Assembly: GCA_026184775.1 (NCBI GenBank) | Contig: JANCYW010000017.1 | Span: 235,152 to 299,151, forward strand | Source: Cyanidium caldarium | Lineage: Eukaryota; Rhodophyta; Bangiophyceae; Cyanidiales; Cyanidiaceae | DNA: 64,000 nt | Direction of reading: 5' to 3' | In this document: positions 9,002-18,900 of the stretch, in pieces | Layout: every line of letters begins with the position of its first letter | Position numbering within the stretch: the stretch's first letter is position 1 | The notes under the pieces: generated by a model | The model's database searches: none | The model's input: only the letters and a program-made list of their open reading frames with translations | What the model was told of the DNA's origin: nothing | Translations under genes and position numbers: made by a program

Positions 9002-12000
9002 ATGAGCAGCCTCAGGCGGAGCAACGAAGAGAGCGTCTGGCGGCGTGCTTTGTCGCAACGCGACGGCCGATCCCCGGACGGCGGTTCCGCCACAGTGACG
9101 GACTCGCGGCAGGCCCGCACCGTCCTCGGCCGTCTGAGCCAGGTTCGCGCCGCCCATCAGGAGCGCGCGCTGCCGGCGAACTTCGAGTCCGACGAGTCGT
9201 TCAGCTCCGAGGAGGCCAGCGACGACGATGTTTCCACGGGGGAAGTCACTCCGTCCACCTCTGTGCCTGAGGGGCGAGTGGCGAAAACGGAGTCGCGTCC
9301 GCACTCGGGCACTTCGGTTCGTGCCAGCCCGCCGGCGCCACCGACGTTCACGCCCTCCGCCACACACAGGGCACCCACGTACGCTTCGATGGTATCGCCA
9401 CATGCGTCGCGCTCCCGCCGGACTCCCATGGAGCGACCCGGTGTGCGCTCGGTGGTTCGGCAACGCATCTTGGAGCGCGTCATTCGGGAGACGCTGGCCT
9501 CCGTCCGGGGCCTGCCGCTGCCGCCAACTGCAGCGGACGCCTCCGCTCGAACGCCATCCGCCGAGCACGGCTGGCTGGTGCTGGTGCTTGACCAATACGC
9601 CATGCGCGTCGTCTCGGCGGTCATGCACATGTCCGATCTGCTCAACGAGGGGGTGGCGCTGGTGGAGCGGCACGAACTGCCTCGCGAGCGCTTTCCCCGT
9701 ATGCACGCCATATTTATTCTCCAGCCGTGCGAACAGTCGGTGCGTATCCTACTCGACGAAGATCCGACCGCTTACGCCGGCTTTCATATTTATTTCCTGA
9801 CGCCAGTGCCCAACAAGGTGATGGAGCGGTTCACCCAGAGCCCCACCGATGCCCGTCCGCCCGGCACCAGCAAGCGGGAACAGCGCGAGCGACGAGAGCG
9901 GGCCGCCAAGGCACAGGCGCTGCGCGGCCGTATTCACGCCTTTGCCGAACTGAACCTGGACTTTTTGGCATCGGACGAGCAGGCGTTCAGTTTGGATCGG
10001 CGATACGGCGCGCTGCACCGTCTCTACCATCCGGAGCGGGCGCGCATGATCGAGGCCGTGGAGCCGCAGGTGCGCCAACTGCTGACGGTGTGCAGCACGC
10101 TGGGCGTGAAGCCGGATGTGCGATATGTGGCCGACTCGCCGCTGGCGCAGTGGATGGCGTTCCAGCTGTGCAAACGACTGGATCGGGACCCGGTAACCCG
10201 CAACTTGCCGTTGGGGACGACGACCGACGCGGCCTCTGCGGCGGCGCCGCCGGCCACCACACTGCTGATTGTGGATCGCGCGTTTGACCCGCTGGCGCCG
10301 CTGCTGCACGAGTTCACCTATCAGGCGATGGTGATGGATGTGGCGTCCGGGCTGGATCGCAGCAAAGCGGGCGGCGTGCGCGTGCAACACGCCTTCGTGG
10401 ACAGCGGCGGGCGACAGCGCACCGAGGAGCTGTTGCTGGACGACGTGGACAACGATGCGGTGTTTCGGCGCATCCGGTTTCTGCACATGGCCGAAGCCAT
10501 CCCCACGCTGACGCAGGCGTTTCAGGAGTTTCTGGCGGCGAGCCCGGCGGCGCAGCTGCAGGCGCGGCGGGCCGGCGTGGGCAGCGCGCCGGTGGACTTG
10601 AAGGATCTGGGAGCGGCCATTCGGGCGCTGCCGCAGTACCGCGAGCAGCTCACCCGTTACTCGTTGCACACCAGCGTGGCCAGTCAGTGCATGCGGGTGT
10701 TTCGCGATCGTGCGCTGGATCGGGTGGCCGCCGTGGAACAGGATCTGGCGTGCGGGCGGGATGCGCGCGGCCATCGAGTGAAACGCGAGGCGCTGATGGA
10801 GGCGCTGTCGGCGGTGTTGCTGCTGCGGCCCGGCAGTGTCACCGGTTCGCGCCCGGCGGATTCGGCGCGAACGCAAACGCCCAACACCGAATCCGCACCG
10901 ACGACGACCGCGCGCTGCACCGAGGAAGAGCGCTTGCGGCTGCTGTTGCTGGCGGTGTTCGCCAAGCACGTCGGCAGTTGCGAGGCGGCGGAGTTGCTCG
11001 ACGAGCAGATGATGCTGCAGCGCGCGGCGGTGAATCGGCGTCGCGCGATGCATGCGCTGCGCGGTGCCCGGGCGTTGATGGCCATGCGCGCGCCCAAGGC
11101 GCCCGAACAGCGGGTCAGTTGGTGGCGCAAGCAAATGCGGCGGCGCCAGGAGAAGCGGCTGCGGAAGAGACTGCGACAGGCGGGCGGCGAAGTGCCTTAC
11201 GATCTGAGTCGGTACGTGCCCGCGCTGCAGCGGATGGTGGAGGCGTTTATCCGCGGACGGTTGGGGTTGCGGGAATGGCCGCGGGTGGAGGGTTACTCGG
11301 CGGCCATGGCGTCGGCTACCCAACGTAGTGGTGACGTGGAGGAGGTGGAGGTGGAGGATGGTGACGAATCGGCATCCGGCGAATCGGGGGATGTGAAAGA
11401 GGAAGAGGCGGAAGAGCGGGGTTCCACCACAGAGATGGAAGTGCCGAGGCCGCAGCACCAAAAGTCGCGCTCGTGGACCGGCAAGTTGAGTCGCGCGATA
11501 TCGCGGTACCGCGGCGGGGACGCCGCCGAAAGTAGCGGTAGTGGCGGCGGCAAGCACGCGTCGGCGCTGCACACGCGTTCAACATCGCGGGGGGAACGCG
11601 CGCATCGGGGTACTGTCAGCGGCGCGGCGACGACGCCTCCAGGCGGTACGCGGACGAGCGCCGCGCCCACGCCCCGCCTGGTGGTGTTTGTGGCCGGCGG
11701 TGTGACCTACTCGGAGATGCGGGCGGCGATCCAGGCGGCGGCGCATCACCCGCAGGTGGAGGTGGTGGTGGGCGGCAGCGACTGGATTACGCCGCAAGAT
11801 TTTATACGGGCGTTGGTGGCCCTGGACGATCCGGCGGAGGCGGCCGCACTGGACCGCCTGCCGGTGGATCCGGAGCTGGAGCGAGCGCTGGAAACAACAG
11901 CAGCTGCTGCAACGGATGCCGGGGAGAGGGCGAGTGCGCCGGTGGGCAACGGACAGTTGTCCGCAGCGACGGCCGATGGGAGCGCTACCCCATCGCCGAC

Positions 12001-12067
12001 GGTGTCGTTGTGGCGTCGCTGCTTGCCCTGTCTGGCGCCGCCGCGTACCAAGGAAAGCGTCTCCTGA
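9002..12067 (+). CDS. Sec1/Munc18 (SM) family protein, enlarged
   Basis: The 1021-residue protein carries the full SM-protein series. Domain 1 begins near residue 193 with WLVLVLDQYAMRVVSAV and MSDLLNEGVALVE, then AIFILQPCEQSVRILL and FHIYFLTPVPNKVMERF. The middle has FAELNLDFLASDEQAFSLD and LLIVDRAFDPLAPLLHEFTY. The closing motif is RLVVFVAGGVTYSEMRA, then EVVVGGSDWITPQDFI. SM proteins clasp SNARE bundles and are needed for vesicle fusion; the overall pattern is nearest to Sec1/STXBP1 of exocytosis. It is about 350 residues longer than usual because of a ~190-residue Ser/Thr-rich N-terminal extension, a low-complexity insert around residues 770-890, and a ~60-residue tail. Confidence 0.92.
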   Translation: MSSLRRSNEESVWRRALSQRDGRSPDGGSATVTDSRQARTVLGRLSQVRAAHQERALPANFESDESFSSEEASDDDVSTGEVTPSTSVPEGRVAKTESRPHSGTSVRASPPAPPTFTPSATHRAPTYASMVSPHASRSRRTPMERPGVRSVVRQRILERVIRETLASVRGLPLPPTAADASARTPSAEHGWLVLVLDQYAMRVVSAVMHMSDLLNEGVALVERHELPRERFPRMHAIFILQPCEQSVRILLDEDPTAYAGFHIYFLTPVPNKVMERFTQSPTDARPPGTSKREQRERRERAAKAQALRGRIHAFAELNLDFLASDEQAFSLDRRYGALHRLYHPERARMIEAVEPQVRQLLTVCSTLGVKPDVRYVADSPLAQWMAFQLCKRLDRDPVTRNLPLGTTTDAASAAAPPATTLLIVDRAFDPLAPLLHEFTYQAMVMDVASGLDRSKAGGVRVQHAFVDSGGRQRTEELLLDDVDNDAVFRRIRFLHMAEAIPTLTQAFQEFLAASPAAQLQARRAGVGSAPVDLKDLGAAIRALPQYREQLTRYSLHTSVASQCMRVFRDRALDRVAAVEQDLACGRDARGHRVKREALMEALSAVLLLRPGSVTGSRPADSARTQTPNTESAPTTTARCTEEERLRLLLLAVFAKHVGSCEAAELLDEQMMLQRAAVNRRRAMHALRGARALMAMRAPKAPEQRVSWWRKQMRRRQEKRLRKRLRQAGGEVPYDLSRYVPALQRMVEAFIRGRLGLREWPRVEGYSAAMASATQRSGDVEEVEVEDGDESASGESGDVKEEEAEERGSTTEMEVPRPQHQKSRSWTGKLSRAISRYRGGDAAESSGSGGGKHASALHTRSTSRGERAHRGTVSGAATTPPGGTRTSAAPTPRLVVFVAGGVTYSEMRAAIQAAAHHPQVEVVVGGSDWITPQDFIRALVALDDPAEAAALDRLPVDPELERALETTAAAATDAGERASAPVGNGQLSAATADGSATPSPTVSLWRRCLPCLAPPRTKESVS

Positions 12068-12083
12068 ACCTCAATGCATATTC

Positions 12084-13241
12084 CTAGGGCTCCATCCAGC
12101 AGGCGTCGCGGAGAATGCGCACAAACGCCTCGGCCCACTCGTCCGACGCGTTGACGCACGGCACCAGCGTGTACGTCTCGCCACCGGCCTCCAGAAACGA
12201 ATTCCGCCCCTCGATACCGATCTCCTCCAACGTCTCCAGGCAGTCGGCCACAAACGACGGCACCACCACCGCCAACCGCCGTATACCCCGCTCGCGCGCC
12301 AGCGCCTCGATAATGACGTCCGTGTACGGTTTGATCCACTCCGGACCGGCCGCCGTCAGACGGCTTTGAAACGACACGGTGTACTCGGCGGGATCCAGTT
12401 GCAGCTGCTGCGCCAACAGCCGCGCGGTCACGAAACACTGCGCGCGGTAGCAGTTGCGATTGGCGTGCCTCAGCTGCGCGCAACAGTCCTCGCGGCGCAT
12501 GCACATCAGACCGGTGTCGTCGGTGCGCTCACAGTGCGATTCCGGCACGCCGTGAAAACTGATCAGCAGGTGCTCGACGGTGCGGGCGCCGCGCGCACCG
12601 ATATGCCGCTCGATCTGGCGCGCGTACGTCTCGATATATGCCGGATGGTCGTAAAACGCGGGTACGGTGTGCACGTAGGGGGTGACGTAGCATTCGGCCG
12701 CCGCTCGGTAGACCATCTCCACCGCACTGCCGGTGGTGCTACTGGCGTATTGCGGAAACATGGGTGCAAGCACCACCCGATCCACTCCCTGGCGGCGAAA
12801 GTGCTGCATGGCGGTGCGCAGGTTCGGCTCGCCAAACTGCATGCCGACGGCGACCTGGTAGCGGGCACCCAGGCGTGTTTGCAGCTTGGCGGCCAGGTCC
12901 TCGCTGTAAAACAGCAGCGGGGAGCCGCGCTCGGCGTCCCAGATGTTGGCATACGCCTCGGCCGATTTGGCCGGTCGCGTCGCCAACAACACCCGCAGCA
13001 GCACGCGTTTCACCCAGCGCGGCTGCAGATCCACCACCCGGTCGTCACCGAGGAATTGCCGCAAGTACTCGCGCACGTCCGGCACTGAAGTCGAGCTCGG
13101 CGTGCCGATATTGACTAGCAGCAATCCGGTGCGGCCGCGGAATCCCTCCCGGCCAGCAGACGGCTCCATCGGCGCGTCGGTGCGGCATCGCGGCGTGACC
13201 TCGGTGACCGCAACGAGGGGTCTGGAGAGGGATCTTTTCAT
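12084..13241 (-). CDS. hemH: Ferrochelatase
   Basis: This enzyme inserts Fe2+ into protoporphyrin IX, the last step of haem synthesis. The body starts with GLLLVNIGTPSSTSVPDVRE and YLRQFLGDDRVVDLQP. VGMQFGEPNLRTAMQ and VVLAPMFPQYASSTTGS follow, then LLISFHGVPESHCERTDD with the catalytic histidine, YTVSFQSRLTAAGPEWIKPY, and VVVPSFVADCLETLEEIG with the conserved acidic residues. All expected blocks are present. The ATG at 13239-13241 (MKRSLSRPLVAVTEVTPRCR) gives 385 residues and a plausible organellar presequence. The frame is open further upstream with other ATGs at 13377-13379 and 13545-13547, so the start is uncertain. In C. merolae, ferrochelatase has been reported to be mitochondrial (from memory), which would agree with the Arg-rich leader. 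Confidence 0.93.
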   Translation of the reverse strand: MKRSLSRPLVAVTEVTPRCRTDAPMEPSAGREGFRGRTGLLLVNIGTPSSTSVPDVREYLRQFLGDDRVVDLQPRWVKRVLLRVLLATRPAKSAEAYANIWDAERGSPLLFYSEDLAAKLQTRLGARYQVAVGMQFGEPNLRTAMQHFRRQGVDRVVLAPMFPQYASSTTGSAVEMVYRAAAECYVTPYVHTVPAFYDHPAYIETYARQIERHIGARGARTVEHLLISFHGVPESHCERTDDTGLMCMRREDCCAQLRHANRNCYRAQCFVTARLLAQQLQLDPAEYTVSFQSRLTAAGPEWIKPYTDVIIEALARERGIRRLAVVVPSFVADCLETLEEIGIEGRNSFLEAGGETYTLVPCVNASDEWAEAFVRILRDACWMEP

Positions 13242-13667
13242 TGATCGGCGGGAGCGCCACGCACCAGTGCACCGATCCACTCTGGGGGTGGAGTGAGGCA
13301 GCGCCCACGGCAGCAGCGTCGACGGCACAAACGCCGAGACGGCGGTCGTTCGCGTGAAACGCTCGTCCATCTCCTCCATTTCGTTCGATACGGACTGGAA
13401 ACGGGCCAGGAATCCTGCAGTACACTCCGCCGCAACCCCGCACCCACTTGGTGCCTGCTCAGAGGTGAATCCAGCCGCGCAGAGAACCCTACGGAACACC
13501 GTGATCCGCTGTCGCCCTCGCTCGGGGAGAAGCGTCTCGCGTCCCATGGCGCGGCGGATTCGCAACGCGCACGCGCCGGGCACGCGCTGCAACGTGGCGC
13601 ATGACCAGAGCACACGGATACACGACTCGGTGACGCATTCGCGCAGTGCCGCATTTACCCGTTGCCC

Positions 13668-15371
13668 TTATTCCTCCTCGTCTTCGTCCACCAACTCAGC
13701 TTCCAAGTCCGAATCGTCGCTCTCCCCGTCCTCTTCTACATCGGATCGGCGCTTCTTGGACGGTCGCTCCTCTCCTACCTCCTCTTCCTCACTGGAAGAT
13801 TCCTCTGCCGCGGCGTCGGCGTCGGCGGCGGCAGCGGCAAAGTCTTCGTCCTCCTCCTCATCGCTCTCATCTTCATCCTCATCGCCGTCCAAGTCCCCGA
13901 CGGCCGCCTCTTCTTCGGCGATGGCCATCTCGGCGCGCTGCGCTGCCGCCCGCATCGGCCCGCGCTCTCCACCAGCGCCACCAACCGCCGCATTGCGGAG
14001 CATGCCGCGTGGCGCTCCCACCATGCGCACCTTTTTCGAGTCCAGGAATTCGTGCAGTCGCTGAAACTCGTTCTTCTCCAGGTTGGTGAACGACAGCGTG
14101 ACGCCGTTCAGCAGCACCACGTTCATATCAAAGCGCCTGTCCAGTTCCAGACGCTTGAACTCCACAAAGTCCACGTCGTCGTACCGCACATACGTGGGTG
14201 GCTTGTTCACAAAGAAGAAACAATTCTCCAGCGGATACAGGTAGCCGTCCGAGGCGCCCAGCGCTGTGCGCAGCGCGTGCACGCCTTGCGAGGTGACGAA
14301 ACCCTTCGGGGCGTGCAGCGGCTTGTCCACAAACGCTCGCAACACCTTGGTCACCACCTGCCACAGCTCGCCGCGCATCCGCTGCTCCAGCTTGTCCCCG
14401 AAACGCCGGCGCAGCTCCTCCTCGCTCATGTTCAACTCCACCTCCACCTCCTCCTCGTCTCGCTTCAATTGCAGCACCAAATGCGGGTAGGTGGTGTTGC
14501 CTTGCCGGATGGGCGGGTCCAGCGATATCACAAAGGCGATGTGCAGCTCGTCCGGTTTGGGCAGCAGAAACATGCGCCGCACCGTCTTGTAGAGGATCTT
14601 GTAATCGAACGACTTGCCGTGCAGCGACAGGTAATGCGGAAACAGCTCAAAGTCGTAACGGCCGCGCGGCACAATCAGCGGCAGCTCCTCGAAGAAGGCG
14701 ATCGACTCGCCGGCGAACGAGGTGGTATCCGCGCGCGCGGCCACCGCCTTTTGTAGCGCCTCGGCGTCCTCCTCGGACGGCAACTGGAAGCGCATCTCCA
14801 CGAGGTTCTCGTCGGCGCGCCCGGCAGTGTCATCCAGGTGGAACTCCAGCGAAACCTCATTGCGGCCAGTGCGCAGCGCCTGCGCCACGTCCGACAGTGG
14901 CACCGCCAGTGCCCGCTCACCACCGGTCTCCAACTGAACCGTGTCGTCCTCGGCGTGCACCCGCACCTGTCCAAAATTCCATCCGCGCGACGCCTGCTCC
15001 GCGTTCTGCACGCCCGATGACAGCCCCAGTACTTTTCGCGCATACCGGTCGATGGCGTCGCGATCGGCCGTGCGCAGCGCCTCGAAGCGCGCCTCGGTGC
15101 CATCGCGACGTCGACACCGCAGCTGGTAGCCGCGAGCGCCGCGCAACCACCACAACGCCTCCAAATCAACGCGTGCTACCTCCACCGAGTAGGTGCCCTC
15201 GCGCGCTGCCCACGACAGTCCCGTCGGCTGCAGACGGAGCGCACCGTACCCGGCCGACGGATCGTCCAGGGTGACGTTGCCGATGATGTGCGCCGCGCTA
15301 ACCGTGTCCGTCGGCGCCCGCTGCGCGGAGGGATCCGATTGGGTCATCGCTGAAGCGGCCACGGAGGTCAT
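13668..15371 (-). CDS. POB3: FACT histone chaperone subunit SSRP1/Pob3
   Basis: The 567-residue protein matches the SSRP1/Pob3 layout. The N-terminal dimerisation PH region has LWWLRGARGYQLRCRR. The middle double-PH domain has IVPRGRYDFELFPHYLSLHG, FDYKILYKTVRRMFLLPKPD, FVISLDPPIRQGNTTYPHL, then GYLYPLENCFFFVNKPPTYV and FDMNVVLLNGVTLSFTNLEK. The tail (from about residue 480) is strongly acidic. There is no HMG box, so it is of the yeast Pob3 type. Together with Spt16 it reorganises nucleosomes during transcription and replication. The frame opens with a non-ATG codon at 15386; the ATG at 15369-15371 is used here, and MTQSDPSAQ at 15347 is an alternative. Confidence 0.93.
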   Translation of the reverse strand: MTSVAASAMTQSDPSAQRAPTDTVSAAHIIGNVTLDDPSAGYGALRLQPTGLSWAAREGTYSVEVARVDLEALWWLRGARGYQLRCRRRDGTEARFEALRTADRDAIDRYARKVLGLSSGVQNAEQASRGWNFGQVRVHAEDDTVQLETGGERALAVPLSDVAQALRTGRNEVSLEFHLDDTAGRADENLVEMRFQLPSEEDAEALQKAVAARADTTSFAGESIAFFEELPLIVPRGRYDFELFPHYLSLHGKSFDYKILYKTVRRMFLLPKPDELHIAFVISLDPPIRQGNTTYPHLVLQLKRDEEEVEVELNMSEEELRRRFGDKLEQRMRGELWQVVTKVLRAFVDKPLHAPKGFVTSQGVHALRTALGASDGYLYPLENCFFFVNKPPTYVRYDDVDFVEFKRLELDRRFDMNVVLLNGVTLSFTNLEKNEFQRLHEFLDSKKVRMVGAPRGMLRNAAVGGAGGERGPMRAAAQRAEMAIAEEEAAVGDLDGDEDEDESDEEEDEDFAAAAADADAAAEESSSEEEEVGEERPSKKRRSDVEEDGESDDSDLEAELVDEDEEE

Positions 15372-15626
15372 GAGAGAGATGAACACTCAAAGCAGTGCCT
15401 ATTCACTGTCCTGAGGAGGGGCTGCGTGATTCCCCGTGGAGGCGCATCGTCGAAGAGGGGCTCCCACGGCGGAGAGGCGTTGGCCGCGCAAATCGGTGCG
15501 CGCGCGCGCGGGAGATTTCGCGCGCGACACGACGACATCGATCGGGTCGACGCGCGACAAAGGCGGAACGGTCGCCGGCGACGACCATCGGCGGGTACAC
15601 ACGCGGGATGAGAGGACACAGGACGG

Positions 15627-15911
15627 ATGGGAGGTGCAGATGGACTGGGAGATGACGTTGACAACATCGAGAAGGATGCAAATGTACGGAATGACGCCCA
15701 GTGGGATGAGCGGGAGCACGCAGTGCACTTGGAGCGCATCGAGTCGTGTGCGTACCACACCGAGCTGGACGCGACGTACGCCCGGGAATACGTAGCTGCG
15801 TGGCGGAGAGGGTTTCAGGAGGGTTGGCGTCAGGGTACGCAGGCGGGAGAGGCACTGGCGCGGAGGGAATGCGAGCGGGGGTGTCGGGAGCGCGCCGATC
15901 GGAGTGGGTGA
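15627..15911 (+). CDS. Small Yae1/Lto1-like protein (GX3 repeat)
   Basis: This 94-residue frame fills the gap between two minus-strand genes: it is divergent from SSRP1/Pob3 and convergent with the coiled-coil gene. Its C-terminal half reads GFQEGWRQGTQAGEALA, with glycine at every fourth residue, followed by RRECERG. This resembles the deca-GX3 motif of Lto1 and Yae1, the small adaptor proteins that help load an Fe-S cluster on the ribosome recycling factor Rli1/ABCE1. The repeat here is short (about four units). The start is the ATG at 15627. Fit to the gap and motif composition support a real gene; the family assignment is tentative. Confidence 0.5.
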   Translation: MGGADGLGDDVDNIEKDANVRNDAQWDEREHAVHLERIESCAYHTELDATYAREYVAAWRRGFQEGWRQGTQAGEALARRECERGCRERADRSG

Positions 15912-15948
15912 AACTTGCGGGCTTGTCAGGCACACCGTCTCGATGCAT

Positions 15949-18900
15949 TTATCGGTGCGACGGGCGTGCAGACACGTCCGGATGATGACGGGAGAGGGCG
16001 GAGCGCAAGGCGGGCTCGGCGCGTTGGGCGCGTCGGAGGAACTCGACGCGCTCCTTCTCTAGGCGCTTCTGGGTGGCGGCGATCACGCGCTGCGTCTCCT
16101 CCACTTGCCGCAGGATGGCCTCTTGCCAGGTCTGGCTGGGAGGCGCCGGCGAGCGGGCAGCGGTGCGGCGGGCGGCGCGCGAGTCGGCGATGAGCGGCGG
16201 CGCCCGCGTGGTGGTGGTGGTGGTGGTGGTAGAAGGTGCGTGGCCACGAGGCGGTTCCGCCTGCACCCGTCGCGGATGCCGATGGGTGCGCATGAGCCGA
16301 ATCACCTCCCGACTGATATCCAGGTCGTTTTCCCTGCCGCCCACTGCCGCCGTGTCCTCCTGCTGTGCTGCCTCGTCTTTTGCGTCGTCGTCGACGTCGT
16401 CGTCGTCGGTGGCGGGCGCATCCCAGTAACGCACCGTGCGTCGCGGCTGTGTCGGTTTGAGTGGGCGTCGCAGCGCTGCCGAGGTCGCGGTGCCGGGCTC
16501 GCGCATTTCCTCCAGACGCTCGGCTTCCTTGCGCAGCTGACGCTCTTTCTCACGCAGCCGCTTGAGGCGCTCGACGGTCACCAGCATGCCGTCGAGATGT
16601 CGTTCAGCGGCCTGCAGTTCGCCGGTGTCGCCGGCGGGGCCACTCGTGGCGGGCGGCGATGGCGTTACGGCCGTCTGGTCCTCTTTGGTCGCATCCGCTT
16701 GACCGACCGCCGCCTTTTCAGGTGTCCACGGCCGGGCGCGCAGCGCGGCGGCCTCCTCTTTCAGCACCCGCGCTTCGTCACGCCAAAACGCGACGCTCCG
16801 CCGCAACGACTCGATCTCTTCGCGCAGCCGCGCCGCCTCCGACGGGGATGACGACGGCGGCGGTGGCGCTTGGATAGTCTTCTCGGCCTCCACGGCCGCC
16901 TTCATCTCCATCCATTGTTGTTGCAGTTGGCGCAGCTCTCCCAGCTGCTGCGCATCGCGCGACGCCATGTCCGCTAGGCGCTGTCGCAAGGTGCTCACTT
17001 GCTCGTCGCGCGCCGCCACCGTCTGCTCCAGCAGTTCACATCGCTGCTGCGCGCGCTGCCGTTCCGCCTCCGCCTGTTGCAGCTGCTGGCGCAAGGCGGT
17101 CGCTTGGCGGGCGTCGGCGGCACGCGACTCGGCGATGTGAGCCTCGGTGCTCGCCTGCTGCCGGCCGGCCGACTGCAGCTGTTGCCGCAACGCCTCCACT
17201 TGGCGCTCGCGCTCACACAACTGTGACTCGAGGCGAGCGCATTCGGCTTTGGCCGCCAACGCCTCCTGTTTGGCGCGCGCCACCTCGGGACCGGGCGTCG
17301 ACCGGGCGGCCGTCGCGGCCTCTGCCTGCTGCCGCTGCGCTTCGGCTTGCCGGCGGGCAGTGTGCGCCTCTGCCAATTCGTCTTGCGCTGCTGCCAACGC
17401 CTGCTCGGCGCGATTCAGTTGCTGTTGCAAGTGCTCGATACGGCGGACATCGTCGTCGTGCGCTCGCTGCCAGGCCTGCTGATCGGCAGCGTGGCGCTGC
17501 GCCAGGCGTTCCAGCCGCTGGGTGCTCTCGGCGACACCGTCAGCGGCCACGGCTTCCAGCTGGCGCGCGCGCTCCGCCAGCTGGTCACGGTGCGTTTCGG
17601 CGTCTGCGGCGCGCTCCTCCAGCGCTTGCCGCTCGGCGAGCTGCTGTGCCATTTGTGCCTGCAGCCGATCGCGCTCTGCCCTCAGGGCTGCCAGCTGCGT
17701 CTCTGGTGCCTCGGCATCGTCGGGGCGTTCGGCCGGCTGCGTCGCGTACTCCAGTGCCTGTTCCAGCTCGGCGACTTGGCGCTGCGCATCGCGGCACTGC
17801 GCCTCCTGCTCGCGGGCCCACTGTTCCATATGCTCGGCGTGCGCGCGCGCCGCCTTCAACTCTGCCTGCAACGCCTGAATGTGCGCATCGCGCTGCGCCA
17901 CTTGCGCCTGCAACTCGCGCACCTGCTGCTCCAGCGCGCGTTGGGCTTGCTCCACCAGGGCGCGCGCCGCCTGCTCCACCTCCTCCGCAATGGGTTCGCG
18001 CACGGTGACGGCTGGTGTCGCCGCCGGCACGTCCTGCGGGGCGCCGTGTTCGTTTTTGGTGGCCGCTTGTCGTTCCGCTTGCTCCACGCGATCTTGCGCC
18101 CGCTCCAGCGCCTCCTGCAGACCCAAAATGGCCTCGCGAGCTGTCGCCAGCAGATCCTCTTTCTCTTCCAGATCGGCACAGCGCTCCTGCAGTTCGTGCT
18201 CCAGCGCTTGCAGCCGGCGTTCGCGCTCCTCCAGCTCTTCGCGAATGGAGGCGAAGGGCGTGCCGTCCGCCGCGCCGGCATCCGCCTCGACCGCGGCTGC
18301 CCCGCCGCCGACAGCGGCGTAATCGATGCCGGCGCTGGCCAGCGCCTCCTCCAGAAAGTAGATGCGCAACTTCAAGTTGAAGTTTTGCTTTTTCAGCTTT
18401 TCGATCTCGCGCTCCTGCTTGCGGATGGCGGCGTGCACTGCGGGCGCCGATGGCGGCGTCGGTGGCGAACGCGGCGCCGGTGTCGGCCGGGTCGTCGGCT
18501 CGGCATTCGGTATCGGTTGGAGACCACTCGGTGGTGGGCGTTGCGTCGCTGGCGTCGGGGCGCTGCGGCGCCACGCGGACATTTTCGCAGTGTGCGCGCT
18601 GATAAACGCCGATATGGCATTCGCATTGCCGCCACCGTCGCCACCATGCGCCTCCTCATCGGCCTGCAGCACGCTCATCTGCTCCGTCTGCGACGAGGCG
18701 TTCAACGAACCGAAAGTGTCGTCGGCGTCGGGCTCTCGCGGACCGGTCGGCATCGCCGCAAGCTGCGCCTCGCGACATGGCGGTCCGTGCAGCCCGATGA
18801 CCCGGATGCTGGCGCTCGCCTTGCCGAGCATCGATTCGGATAGCTCCTTCTCCAAAGGTGACGTTTTGGAGAGGGTGCTGGGCGTCTGCAGGAACTTTTG

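Noticed and set aside
9749-11572. Open minus-strand frame of about 600 codons inside the Sec1/Munc18 gene
   Set aside because: It is antisense to a clearly conserved protein; high GC and codon bias remove stops from the complementary frame. Its Arg/His/Gln-rich translation has no motif.
17347-18843. Plus-strand frame of about 500 codons with leucine-rich, membrane-like sequence
   Set aside because: It is the complement of the Gln/Glu-rich coiled coil; CTG/CAG codons produce leucine runs.
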